This document shows, piece by piece, positions 52,441-60,781 of a stretch of DNA of 64,000 nt (position 1 is its first letter; each line of letters begins with the position of its first letter). The DNA is from an uncultured bacterium (GTDB taxonomy: Bacteria; Verrucomicrobiota; Lentisphaeria; Victivallales; UBA1829). The notes under the pieces were generated by a model, which saw only the letters and a program-made list of their open reading frames with translations, was not told the origin of the DNA and made no database searches. The stretch is from positions 1 through 64,000 of the forward strand of contig URKJ01000007.1 in the NCBI GenBank assembly GCA_900548385.1, given 5' to 3'. Position numbers and translations under genes: made by a program.

Positions 52441-55400
52441 TTACGGGTAACTGATTTCAAAAAATACGGTTCCATAGCGAAGCACTGAGGTATCGAGATG
52501 GAGTTCGAGTTTGCCGTCTTTTCGCGAGGCTCTGGAAATCTTCTGAGCGCGTGTTCCGTCGAAGTTCAGCGCCCAGATTTCCGGCAGTTCCTCTTTGCCG
52601 TCCGCAAAGCTCAAATCCAGAACTCCTGTTTCGATGATCTGAGGGGTGTTTCCGGCATCCAGCCAGAAGCGGAGAGCATCGGAATCGAAGATGCTTCCTG
52701 AATTGAAAGCATTGGTGGAAAAGATCAGCAGAAAACGGTTTGCCTCTTTCAGCGTCTTCAATCCGTCCAGCGCCGCCAGTACAACGGTCGCCGGACGCGA
52801 ACAGGAACGGATTTCAAGGTTTTTCAGCGCAACCGGTGCATTCGTTTTCAGAATCGCACCTTCCAGACGCGGTGTGATGACACGCATGGTCTTCTCTTCC
52901 GCGTTCAGCATCAGTTCCCCGGTTTCGCTGACATAATATTTCCGTTTCGGGTCCGTTGGATTTTCCGGGGAAAGAATGTTCTTTTTGCGGAGTTCCTCGA
53001 AGAATGGAAGTTCTTTGCCGCTGTTGGAAGTATCGGCGGAGATGTACCATTGTCCGACGCTGAGACCGCTGAAGTTTTCTGGCACGAAGCGGACATCCGG
53101 CGTGATTTCGCCGACTTTGCCGAGCGGTTTTATTTCCGGGTAAAGCGAACCGAGGCGTGTCACGAACGCCAGCTTTGCATATTCGTCTCCGATTGCTGCG
53201 AGATAATGCTGCGGAAACATTTTGGAGCTCTGCAATTCCAGAGCGACGCTGTGCGGTGCCGCCTGCACATCGCGCCTGAGATAAATCAGGGCTGTCAATG
53301 CTTCGTTCGCTCTGGAGATCGGATCGTTCGCATCGTCAAACCAGCCTGACGGAAGCCGGACGAGGCGTACCGTACGGGAGTGGACGGCAAGCGCGCTCCA
53401 CTCCTGCAGCGAGGCATACGAGGAAAAATACAAGCCGCGCTCGTGACGGTATTTGTTCAGTCCCGAATGGGAATATTCCGTAATGAAATACGGGCGATCC
53501 AGAAAACGCGCCGCCGCGGATGCCCGGAAATAGGAGGAATCCAGAGAGCTGTTCTGAAAGGCTGCGGAATCATGCGGGTAATTACCCGCCGAGGCATTGG
53601 CGGATTGACTCTTTTTTTTAACGTATTTCTGTGGCGGAACCGCCTGTGGATGTGCAAAATAAGTGTGGTGCGAAGCCACGGGCAGCAGTGCGCGTCCCGG
53701 AAACTCCAGCGTGCGCAGAATCATATCCCAGTGATAGGAGAGTCCGGGATAACCGCTTCTTTCCAGCGTTCGGTAGAACCATGTGGACATTTCGCGCATT
53801 GCTTCGATGAGATATTCGCCGGAATCCTGCGCCCGTTGATTCTGCTGATGCAGATGCGCTTCTGTGATCGCCGGGACTGTATCGAATTTGACCGGCATGT
53901 TCCATGCGGCCGAAAGCGCCCGATCGGTTTTATATTTTTCTTTCAGGTATTTCCGGAAACCGGTCAGCAGGAAGTCGAGTCCGTTTGCAAAACGCAAATC
54001 CTGCTCATTGATATAGTTTACCATGACGATCTGCGGTTCATCTTTATAAATTATTCCGGTATAAGGATTTTTCCGGTTCATGATATATTCCGTATAGAGC
54101 TTCCAGTGATTGCGGTAGACCGGATCGAAGAAAAGATGCGACAGGAAGCTGTTTGTCCGGGGAACGCTCCACAGTTTGCGGATCATGCGACCTCCCGCCA
54201 TATCGAGCGTAATATAGACTCCGCGTTTTTTCAACCCCGCCAGAAGATAATCAAAACGATCCAGATTCCCCATGTCGAGAGTCTCTTCGAGTTCGGCAAT
54301 GGTCTGCGGGATCTTTACATTGCGGTAGTCCGCCTTGAAATAATCCGTAAAGACACGGAATCCGATTAAAAAAGCTTCCGGGACCTGAATCCGTGCAAAA
54401 TTGTATCCTCTGCGTATAACGGCATCACAGAAACGGTCAATCTTCGCTTTGTCCCATTCGTGTATCCTGTCTTCCCACATCATTGAACCGAGCGGCAGAT
54501 TGAAACCGTAGAGACGCACCGGAATGCCGGGCTGTTTTTCAAATTCCGCATTTCCGGTTTTTCCGACGATCAGACGCCCCTGCACGCCCGCGGGCAGATC
54601 ACGTTTGACAAGCTGACTGAAATCCAGAACCGTTCCGGGTTTGACTTCCAGAAAATGCGTCGTATCGACCGGACGGAATGCCTTGCCGGCAACCGGTTTG
54701 TAGAGACGCAGCAGTTTGGGATCTCCATTCATCACCGGGACTGTTCCGCTGGCGAACTTGCATCCGCCGTTTCCCGGACGGATCCGCACAGCGATCAGGT
54801 TTTCTCCTTGCCGGACCGGAACATTGAAGATATGATCCTGCGGAGCAAACGCCTGCGACATATTTCCGCTTTTCAGCGTGTTATAGACATCTTTGCCATT
54901 GACGAAGCACTCCATCCACCAGTCAGCAGCCATGCCGAGCGTCATGCTGCCGTCGGTCGGAGCATTGAATTTCTGATATAATACAATCCGTTTATCCGTT
55001 TTCAGGGAAGGAAACATTTTGCTTAGATCAATTCGGTCGTTGACTAATTCCAGAGATTTCGCATCCGCCGGAATCCGGTCAACAGCCGCATCTCTCCGCA
55101 TGGAGTAAAACCATTTGCTGCCGAGTTGAGAAATATAGGTTTTATCCAACCGTTCCAATGTGACCGGACCAAGATAGAATGTCCCGCCATCAGGGAAAGT
55201 CCCAAGGCGGAAACGCGGCATGGCAAACGGCGGTAAGGCGGTCTTATTGACCGTGAACTCTGTTATTGCCTTCTGCCATGTTGTCGTGACTTTCAACGTT
55301 TTCGTGCTTTTCGGCGCGATATCGGTGTATGGCGTATATTGAAGCGCCGGACTGTAAATGACTTCTCCGTCGCAGGAGCCTTTGTAATAGAATGACAAAC

Positions 55401-55692
55401 GGTATCTCTGACCGTCCGCAATCGGTTTCTGATAGATGAAATTGATCTGTTTTCTGTAGGAATTCGTCTCTCCCCGGGGCGTTTTCAACCGGAATGCAAT
55501 GATTGCTTCGCCATCCGGTGTTTTCATATCCGCAGGAATGGATGCACTGCAGAGATGCCCGTTTGACGCAACAGGCATAATTCCGTTTTTTGCCATTTCG
55601 GAAACGGACGAACAACTCCAGACAGTTTTATTTCCCGCTACGACCGCCAGCATTGCAAAAAACACGGTATAGCATAAAATTTTTTTGCTCAT
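52441..55692 (-). CDS. Very large secreted clan-A glycoside hydrolase, locus 2
   Basis: 1083 residues. Signal peptide MSKKILCYTVFFAMLAVVAG; residues ~25-180 a CBM-like sandwich, ~200-330 a second sandwich resembling the GH2 sugar-binding domain (WWMECFVNGKDVY), ~390-800 a GH5-like barrel, ~800-1083 beta domains. Acid/base Glu563 in VNYINEQD; nucleophile Glu739 in YFITEYSHSG. It is paralogous to the enzyme at 60782-63847, sharing NPYTG, SHxxYFxHP, the ITE/MTE nucleophile block, LQ-x-W and FD-x-x-NDP. I cannot assign a numbered GH family with certainty. AGGAG lies nine bases before the ATG. First gene of the locus 2 operon. Confidence 0.82.
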   Translation of the reverse strand: MSKKILCYTVFFAMLAVVAGNKTVWSCSSVSEMAKNGIMPVASNGHLCSASIPADMKTPDGEAIIAFRLKTPRGETNSYRKQINFIYQKPIADGQRYRLSFYYKGSCDGEVIYSPALQYTPYTDIAPKSTKTLKVTTTWQKAITEFTVNKTALPPFAMPRFRLGTFPDGGTFYLGPVTLERLDKTYISQLGSKWFYSMRRDAAVDRIPADAKSLELVNDRIDLSKMFPSLKTDKRIVLYQKFNAPTDGSMTLGMAADWWMECFVNGKDVYNTLKSGNMSQAFAPQDHIFNVPVRQGENLIAVRIRPGNGGCKFASGTVPVMNGDPKLLRLYKPVAGKAFRPVDTTHFLEVKPGTVLDFSQLVKRDLPAGVQGRLIVGKTGNAEFEKQPGIPVRLYGFNLPLGSMMWEDRIHEWDKAKIDRFCDAVIRRGYNFARIQVPEAFLIGFRVFTDYFKADYRNVKIPQTIAELEETLDMGNLDRFDYLLAGLKKRGVYITLDMAGGRMIRKLWSVPRTNSFLSHLFFDPVYRNHWKLYTEYIMNRKNPYTGIIYKDEPQIVMVNYINEQDLRFANGLDFLLTGFRKYLKEKYKTDRALSAAWNMPVKFDTVPAITEAHLHQQNQRAQDSGEYLIEAMREMSTWFYRTLERSGYPGLSYHWDMILRTLEFPGRALLPVASHHTYFAHPQAVPPQKYVKKKSQSANASAGNYPHDSAAFQNSSLDSSYFRASAAARFLDRPYFITEYSHSGLNKYRHERGLYFSSYASLQEWSALAVHSRTVRLVRLPSGWFDDANDPISRANEALTALIYLRRDVQAAPHSVALELQSSKMFPQHYLAAIGDEYAKLAFVTRLGSLYPEIKPLGKVGEITPDVRFVPENFSGLSVGQWYISADTSNSGKELPFFEELRKKNILSPENPTDPKRKYYVSETGELMLNAEEKTMRVITPRLEGAILKTNAPVALKNLEIRSCSRPATVVLAALDGLKTLKEANRFLLIFSTNAFNSGSIFDSDALRFWLDAGNTPQIIETGVLDLSFADGKEELPEIWALNFDGTRAQKISRASRKDGKLELHLDTSVLRYGTVFFEISYP

Positions 55693-55752
55693 CGAAACTT
55701 TCTCCTGTTTGAGATTATCGTTTTTGTTTTTTCCCGTCTTATTCCTGCACTA

Positions 55753-55780
55753 ATTATATCACAAAAACACTATTCCACAA
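55753..55780 (-). promoter_or_regulatory. Promoter of the locus 2 glycoside hydrolase operon
   Basis: Minus strand TTGTGG (55780-55775), 16 bases, consensus TATAAT (55758-55753), about 60 bases before the start. A further TTGACA lies six bases upstream of the -35. Confidence 0.6.
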
Positions 55781-55842
55781 TGTCAAAAAAGAAGGGGGCG
55801 GGCGGAAGTGAAAAAATCTTATTATTTACACTGCCGATCCGC

Positions 55843-55871
55843 TTGAAACCGTGAAACGGATATTTTATAAT
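55843..55871 (+). promoter_or_regulatory. Promoter of the locus 2 AraC gene
   Basis: TTGAAA (55843-55848), 17-base spacer, consensus TATAAT (55866-55871). The leader to the start at 56040 is about 160 bases, unusually long. Confidence 0.75.
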
Positions 55872-56039
55872 CAATGGTTGAATTTCAAAACAGGGAGTTG
55901 AAAAAACGAACATGACGCATTAGAGTAATCCCCAACAGGGAATCATTGCTGAGGGCAGGGATTATCGCTCCGGTTGATGACAGGAATTCGGAGAATTTAC
56001 AGAAAATCGGAAGTTCTAAATAGTCAGGAGAACGAAATC

Positions 56040-56912
56040 ATGGAATCCGGACTGATCAAATTTACTGCCAGTCAATTTTTCAGGAAAAATCTTCCGTTTA
56101 CAATTTTTTCTGTAAAACACCATCCGGAAGTGTATCCGGTCGGAAATATCCAGCTGCATACCCGGAAATTCTGGAAAATCACTTACATCACGGAAGGCAG
56201 TGGAATTCTGCGGATCAACGGGCGGAGTTACAGTTTTTCTCCCAAGTTTGTATGGCTGAGCCATCCCAATGATGTCACCACCTTGGAGCTTTCGGAGTCG
56301 ATCTCCTTATACAATATTCTCTTTTTACAGAAGTTTATAGATGATTGGCCGAAACATCTGGACAATGCTTACGGATTTTTTTCGATTTTTGATCCGAAAT
56401 ACAAGCCCGAACTCTCGATGAATCATGAACTGATTCATCTTTTGGACGCGAACTGTAAAATCTATCCGTTGATTCGGAAAATGGAACACGAATTTGAACA
56501 GGACGATATCAACGGCGAGGAGCTTCTGCGGCTTTATTTGATCGAACTGCTGATTGAACTTTCCCGCTTGAGCGTTCACTCCTATACGAAAAAAAGAAAA
56601 GAAGAAATCGCCCATAGCATCACTTCCTATTTGGAAAAATACTACAGAGAAACATTGAATATTCAGAAAATCGCCGATGAGTTCGGCTATTCCCGCGGTT
56701 ATCTTTTCTCGTTTTTCAAACAGAAAACAGGTACTACGATCGGGCAGATGCTTTGGAGTATCCGCTTGAAAAGAGCAAAACAGCTTTTGCTGGAAACAGA
56801 GTTGCCGGTGGAAAAAATCTGCTATCAATGCGGTTTTTCCGATGTATCCAACTTTTACCGTTCATTCAAAAAGAAAATGGGAAAAAGCCCGGCAGAATTC
56901 CGGAAAAGATGA
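56040..56912 (+). CDS. AraC-family transcriptional regulator, locus 2
   Basis: 290 residues. An N-terminal cupin sensor (KITYITEGSGILRINGRSYSF, ~40-60) and the C-terminal pair of HTH motifs: LNIQKIADEFGYSRGYLFSFFK and VEKICYQCGFSDVSNFYRSFKKKMGKSPAEFRK. The start at 56040 has AGGAG nine bases upstream; the reading frame is open further upstream (to 55974) but without an SD. Its codons are more AT-rich than its neighbours. It is divergent from the locus 2 operon and is its likely activator. Confidence 0.92.
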   Translation: MESGLIKFTASQFFRKNLPFTIFSVKHHPEVYPVGNIQLHTRKFWKITYITEGSGILRINGRSYSFSPKFVWLSHPNDVTTLELSESISLYNILFLQKFIDDWPKHLDNAYGFFSIFDPKYKPELSMNHELIHLLDANCKIYPLIRKMEHEFEQDDINGEELLRLYLIELLIELSRLSVHSYTKKRKEEIAHSITSYLEKYYRETLNIQKIADEFGYSRGYLFSFFKQKTGTTIGQMLWSIRLKRAKQLLLETELPVEKICYQCGFSDVSNFYRSFKKKMGKSPAEFRKR

Positions 56913-56955
56913 AAAATTTTCACATTCCGGTTTTCTGCCGCAGAGATGTGGAATC

Positions 56956-58245
56956 TCAAATCAGTTTCAACGCATCGTCGAGAGCTCCGATGATGTCGTC
57001 GACGTGTTCAAGTCCGATGGAGAGCCGGATCAATTCCGGCTGAAGCCCGGCTTTGCGCTGATCTTCGTCGGAAAGCTGCGAGTGGGTTGTGCTCGCCGGA
57101 TGAATAATCAGGCTTTTGGCGTCCCCGACATTGGCGAGAATGCTGAACAGTTCAATGTTGTCCACAAGCCTGATTCCCTCCGCACTGCCGCCCTTGACAC
57201 CGAACACGACCATGCCGCCCGCACCATTCGGCAGATATTTTTCCGCGAGTCCGTGCGACGGATCGCCGGGAAGCCCCGGATAACGCACCCAGGCGACTTT
57301 CGGATGTTTGTTCAGGAACTCCGCAACTTTCAGCGCGTTGGCGCTATGCCGCTCCATACGCAGGGGAAGCGATTCCACCCCCTGAAGGAAAATCCACGCG
57401 GCGTCCGGTGCAAGCGTCGGCCCCTGATTGCGCAGTCCGACCGTGCGCAGACGCAGAATGAACGCCAGCGGATTGAGGTCTCCGAGATCATGCGCGAAGC
57501 GCAGTCCGTGATAACCGCGGTCCGGCTCATTGTAGAGCGCAAATTTCGGATCGGTCCAGTCAAAATTTCCTGCGTCGATCACCACACCGCCGATGCCCGC
57601 ACCATGTCCGCCGATCCATTTGGAGAGCGAATGAATGACGATATTCGCGCCGTGTTCAATCGGCCGCAGCAGCGTCGGCGGAGTGAATGTCGCATCGACG
57701 ATTAGCGGGAGATGATGCTTTTTTGCAATCGCCGCGTACCCCTCAATGTCTGCAACGTCAAGAACCGGATTGCCGACAGTTTCAATATAGAGTGCACGGG
57801 TCTTTTCATTGATTGCTGCTTCGGTTGCCGCAAAATCGTTGACCGGAGCGAAGCGGACCGTGATTCCCTGCTGAGGGAGGATTGCGTCGAACTGGGTGAA
57901 CGTGCCGCCGTAGAGATTGTTGGCGGAAACCAGTTCATCGCCATGTCTGAGAATATTGGTAATGGTAAAATAGATTGCCGCCGTGCCGCTGGAGAGGGTC
58001 AGCGCCGCCGCTCCGCCGTCGAGTTGTGCCAGGCGTTTTTCCAGCGCGTCGTTGGTCGGATTCATCAGCCGGGCGTAAATATTGCCCGGTTCCCGCAGTG
58101 CGAACAGATCGGAACCGTGTTTGGAGTTTTTGAAGTTATATGCCGTTGTGCGGTAAACCGGAACCGCGCGGGCGCGGGTGGTCGGTTCGATTTCCTGTCC
58201 TGCATGAATTGCAAGCGTTTCGATGCGATAATTGCGATTGCTCAT
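56956..58245 (-). CDS. metY: O-acetylhomoserine sulfhydrylase
   Basis: PLP enzyme making homocysteine from O-acetyl-L-homoserine and sulfide (direct sulfhydrylation). 429 residues, the length of MetY rather than the ~390 of cystathionine gamma-synthase. PLP lysine is in HSLSKWIGGHG; RYTTAYNF-like RTTAYNFKNSKHG, TLSSGTAAIYF, ANNLYGGTFTQF and the C-terminal HPASTTHSQL are diagnostic. It follows cysK by 27 bases, so the two sulfide-assimilating enzymes form one operon. GGGAG precedes the ATG by nine bases. Confidence 0.94.
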   Translation of the reverse strand: MSNRNYRIETLAIHAGQEIEPTTRARAVPVYRTTAYNFKNSKHGSDLFALREPGNIYARLMNPTNDALEKRLAQLDGGAAALTLSSGTAAIYFTITNILRHGDELVSANNLYGGTFTQFDAILPQQGITVRFAPVNDFAATEAAINEKTRALYIETVGNPVLDVADIEGYAAIAKKHHLPLIVDATFTPPTLLRPIEHGANIVIHSLSKWIGGHGAGIGGVVIDAGNFDWTDPKFALYNEPDRGYHGLRFAHDLGDLNPLAFILRLRTVGLRNQGPTLAPDAAWIFLQGVESLPLRMERHSANALKVAEFLNKHPKVAWVRYPGLPGDPSHGLAEKYLPNGAGGMVVFGVKGGSAEGIRLVDNIELFSILANVGDAKSLIIHPASTTHSQLSDEDQRKAGLQPELIRLSIGLEHVDDIIGALDDALKLI

Positions 58246-58272
58246 AGGTGAAGTCTCCCTGTATTTATTGAT

Positions 58273-59199
58273 TCAGTCGTTGAACAGCCAAGAGGAAAGG
58301 TAACGTTCGCCGGTATCCGGCAGCAGTGCGACGATCCGTTTTCCCGTGTATTCCGGACGTTTGCTCAATTCGAGAGCGGCAAAAAGAGCGGCTCCGGAAC
58401 TGATACCGATCAGCAGCCCTTCCTGCTTTGCCGCGGCGCGGGCGGTGCTGCCGGCATCCTCTGAGTTTACGGGAAAGATTTCGTCGATGATCTTCGTGTT
58501 GAGTACGGATGGAACGAATCCGGCGCCGATTCCCTGAATTTTGTGCGGACCGGGTTTTCCGCCGGAGAGTACCGGGGAATCGGACGGTTCCACTGCGATC
58601 AGTTTGACATTCGGATTGCGTGCTTTCAGAACTTCGCCGACTCCGGTCAGAGTGCCGCCGGTTCCGACTCCGGCAACAAAAGCATCAATCCTGCCGTCAG
58701 TGTCCTGCCAGATTTCCCCGGCGGTGATGTGCCGGTGATATTCCGGGTTCGCCGGGTTGTCGAACTGCTGCGGAATGAATGATCCCGGACGGGTTTTGGC
58801 AAGTTCTTCGGCCTTGGCGATTGCGCCTTTCATGCCGAGCGCACCTTCTGTCAGAACGAGTTCCGCACCATAGGCTGCGAGCAGTTTGCGGCGTTCAATG
58901 CTCATGGTGTCCGGCATGGTGAGGATCAGTTTGTAGCCTTTGACCGCCGCCACGAGCGCGAGCCCGATTCCCGTATTGCCGCTGGTCGGTTCGATGATCA
59001 GCGCGCCCGGAGCGATCTTTCCCGCCTTTTCCGCTGCTTCGATCATGCCGATGGCAATGCGGTCTTTGACACTGCCGGCGGGATTGAACGATTCCACTTT
59101 TACCAGGATTTCGGCATTTCCCTGATTGAGTCTGTTGATCTTAACCAGAGGCGTTTTCCCGATTTTTTCAAGAATGTTGTCGTAAATTTTTTTCTGCAT
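58273..59199 (-). CDS. cysK: Cysteine synthase (O-acetylserine sulfhydrylase A)
   Basis: Converts O-acetylserine and sulfide to cysteine. 308 residues. The PLP lysine is Lys45 in FNPAGSVKDRIA; the TSGNTGIGLA loop binds the substrate carboxylate; GVGTGGTLTGVG binds the PLP phosphate; HKIQGIGAGFVP is the usual CysK/CysE-contact region. AAGGAG is seven bases before the ATG. It is transcribed with metY and is divergent from an Rrf2-type regulator, the classic arrangement for sulfur control. Confidence 0.96.
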   Translation of the reverse strand: MQKKIYDNILEKIGKTPLVKINRLNQGNAEILVKVESFNPAGSVKDRIAIGMIEAAEKAGKIAPGALIIEPTSGNTGIGLALVAAVKGYKLILTMPDTMSIERRKLLAAYGAELVLTEGALGMKGAIAKAEELAKTRPGSFIPQQFDNPANPEYHRHITAGEIWQDTDGRIDAFVAGVGTGGTLTGVGEVLKARNPNVKLIAVEPSDSPVLSGGKPGPHKIQGIGAGFVPSVLNTKIIDEIFPVNSEDAGSTARAAAKQEGLLIGISSGAALFAALELSKRPEYTGKRIVALLPDTGERYLSSWLFND

Positions 59200-59244
59200 A
59201 AGTGTTCTCCTTAATAAAGTCTACTTTTTTGGTTGTGATAATAT

Positions 59245-59272
59245 AAAATACACTGTTCCCGGATAAAAACAA
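59245..59272 (-). promoter_or_regulatory. Candidate promoter of cysK-metY
   Basis: Minus strand TTGTTT (59272-59267), 16 bases, TATTTT (59250-59245). The leader carries an AAAGT/ACTTT inverted repeat (59216-59227) containing a CTACT half-site like that in the Rrf2 promoter. Confidence 0.45.
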
Positions 59273-59349
59273 GTTCAAACAGAATATTTTTTTCTTTTTT
59301 TACAGCTTGAGATCAGAAATGAAAAAGACGGAAAAAGCGGATTTTGTAT

Positions 59350-59378
59350 TTGAATCTACTGAATAAGTAGTGTATATT
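59350..59378 (+). promoter_or_regulatory. Rrf2 gene promoter with a palindromic operator in the spacer
   Basis: TTGAAT (59350-59355), 17 bases, TATATT (59373-59378). The spacer contains the inverted repeat CTACT-GAATA-AGTAG (59356-59370), which fills almost the entire spacer, the position expected of an autoregulatory repressor site. Confidence 0.65.
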
Positions 59379-59418
59379 GGGGATGAAATCATAAACCGTT
59401 AAAAATAGGATTCAGAGT

Positions 59419-59865
59419 ATGAAAGTTTCCACGAAAGGGCGTTACGGGCTGCGGATTCTTCTGGACATTGCGCTGCACGAAACCGGCGGCAAGCCGCGTA
59501 TGATCCGGGAGATTGCCGTCAATCAGGAAATCTCGGAGAAATATATCAGCCGGCTGATTATCGAGCTGCGAAAAGCGGGATTTTTGAAATCCGTCCGCGG
59601 CGCGAAAGGCGGTTATACGCTGATGCGCAAGCCGGAGGAGATCCGTATTCTTGACGTTCTTGAGGTTATGGAGGGGGAGATTGACATTGTGGACTGTATT
59701 GCGTCTTCCGGAGAGAGCTGCCGCCGGCAGTCACTGTGTCCCACCCGGCGGATGTGGGCGGAGATCAACCGGAAGATACGGGATGCCTTTGCTGCTTATT
59801 CGCTCAGGGATCTGATGGACCTTTACGCTTCCAGCGGCGAAACCGTTCTGGATTACTGCATCTGA
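59419..59865 (+). CDS. Rrf2-family transcriptional regulator (CymR/IscR-like)
   Basis: 148 residues. MKVSTKGRYGLRILLDIALH is the standard Rrf2 opening; the winged HTH includes QEISEKYISRLIIELRKAGFLKSVRGAKGGYTL. Three cysteines, Cys93, Cys101 and Cys107 (C-x7-C-x5-C), correspond to the 2Fe-2S ligands of IscR-type proteins, so a redox or iron-sulfur sensor is possible; CymR-type cysteine sensors lack them. Divergent from cysK-metY. Its 3' end overlaps the convergent AraC gene by 13 bases. Confidence 0.92.
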   Translation: MKVSTKGRYGLRILLDIALHETGGKPRMIREIAVNQEISEKYISRLIIELRKAGFLKSVRGAKGGYTLMRKPEEIRILDVLEVMEGEIDIVDCIASSGESCRRQSLCPTRRMWAEINRKIRDAFAAYSLRDLMDLYASSGETVLDYCI

Positions 59866-60749
59866 CGCTGATTGTTCCGGGTGCTCCGTTTCCGGTATTC
59901 GCGCGGGGAACATCCGGTATACTGGCGGAACCGGGCGGAGAATGCCAGCTGTTCCGGAAATCCGACCTGCTCTGCTATGCTTGCGATGCTTTGCCCGGTT
60001 GTTTCCAAAAGCAGCATGGCGGTTTCCATTTTCCGTTGGAACAGGTAGTTTGCGGGTGATTCATTCATTTTTTCCCGGAAGCGGCGTTCCAGAGTTGTCA
60101 CGCTCATATTCAGTTTTTCCGCCAGTTCCCGGATCGTGACATGCCGGGGGATGCTTTGGGAAAACACCGCCAGAATCCGTTTGAACGGGTCCGGCGGATT
60201 TTCTGTGCGGGCCGCGGCGGAGAAATCAAGCAGAATTTCCAGCGCAAGTCCGCAGAGTGTGGAACATTCCGCCGGATCTGCGCGCAAAAGGAGACCGCGC
60301 ATACGCTCTATTTTTTCCAGAATTTTGCGGAAGTCCGGAAGGCGGATCTTCATGTGTTCCGATAGATTCAGCTGTCTCATCAGCAGCCGGGAGAAACTGC
60401 CGCTGATTCCGAATGCCAGTTTTTTGCAAATTCTGTCAGGGCCGGTTTCCAATTTGGAATCTTCCTGCTGATGAATGATTCCGACCTCTCCGGGAATGAG
60501 CTGAACCGATGTCTCGCGCTGGGTCAGCTTCAATGTTCCCTCCAGCGGAAGTTCAAACGCATAATTGTCGTATTTCAGATGCTTGACAAAATCGGTACCG
60601 CTGTAAGTGGAGTAGGTGACGAATGAAGGGAAAAACGGAAAATGTTCGGATCCGGGAACCCGCCAGAGAGTCGGCTGGTTGCTGGGATGATTGATGATAT
60701 CCTCTCCGAACGCGTATTTCCGGGTTATCGGTTTGAACGTGAATGGCAT
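59853..60749 (-). CDS. AraC-family transcriptional regulator, locus 3
   Basis: 298 residues. The N-terminal sensor domain (~1-190) includes LPLEGTLKLTQRETSVQLIPGEVGII, a cupin core. The C-terminal DNA-binding domain has HVTIRELAEKLNMSVTTLERRF and IASIAEQVGFPEQLAFSARFRQYTGCSPREYRK. It is downstream of, and on the same strand as, the large GH gene (32-base gap), unlike loci 1 and 2 where the regulator is divergent; so here it may be cotranscribed with its target. Confidence 0.9.
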   Translation of the reverse strand: MPFTFKPITRKYAFGEDIINHPSNQPTLWRVPGSEHFPFFPSFVTYSTYSGTDFVKHLKYDNYAFELPLEGTLKLTQRETSVQLIPGEVGIIHQQEDSKLETGPDRICKKLAFGISGSFSRLLMRQLNLSEHMKIRLPDFRKILEKIERMRGLLLRADPAECSTLCGLALEILLDFSAAARTENPPDPFKRILAVFSQSIPRHVTIRELAEKLNMSVTTLERRFREKMNESPANYLFQRKMETAMLLLETTGQSIASIAEQVGFPEQLAFSARFRQYTGCSPREYRKRSTRNNQRQMQ

Positions 60750-60781
60750 GACGTTTTCCGTTTTTCTCCAAATATATTCCG

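Larger units (their letters stand above)
55693..56039. other. 347-base divergent control region of locus 2
   Basis: It holds the two promoters listed next and long AT-rich leaders. Between the promoters is a purine-rich GAAGGGGGCGGGCGGAAG stretch (55791-55808). No convincing small gene is visible. Confidence 0.6.

Noticed and set aside
55791..55808. Purine-rich stretch as a regulatory element of locus 2
   Set aside because: It shows no symmetry and no second copy near locus 1 or 3, so there is nothing beyond composition to support it.
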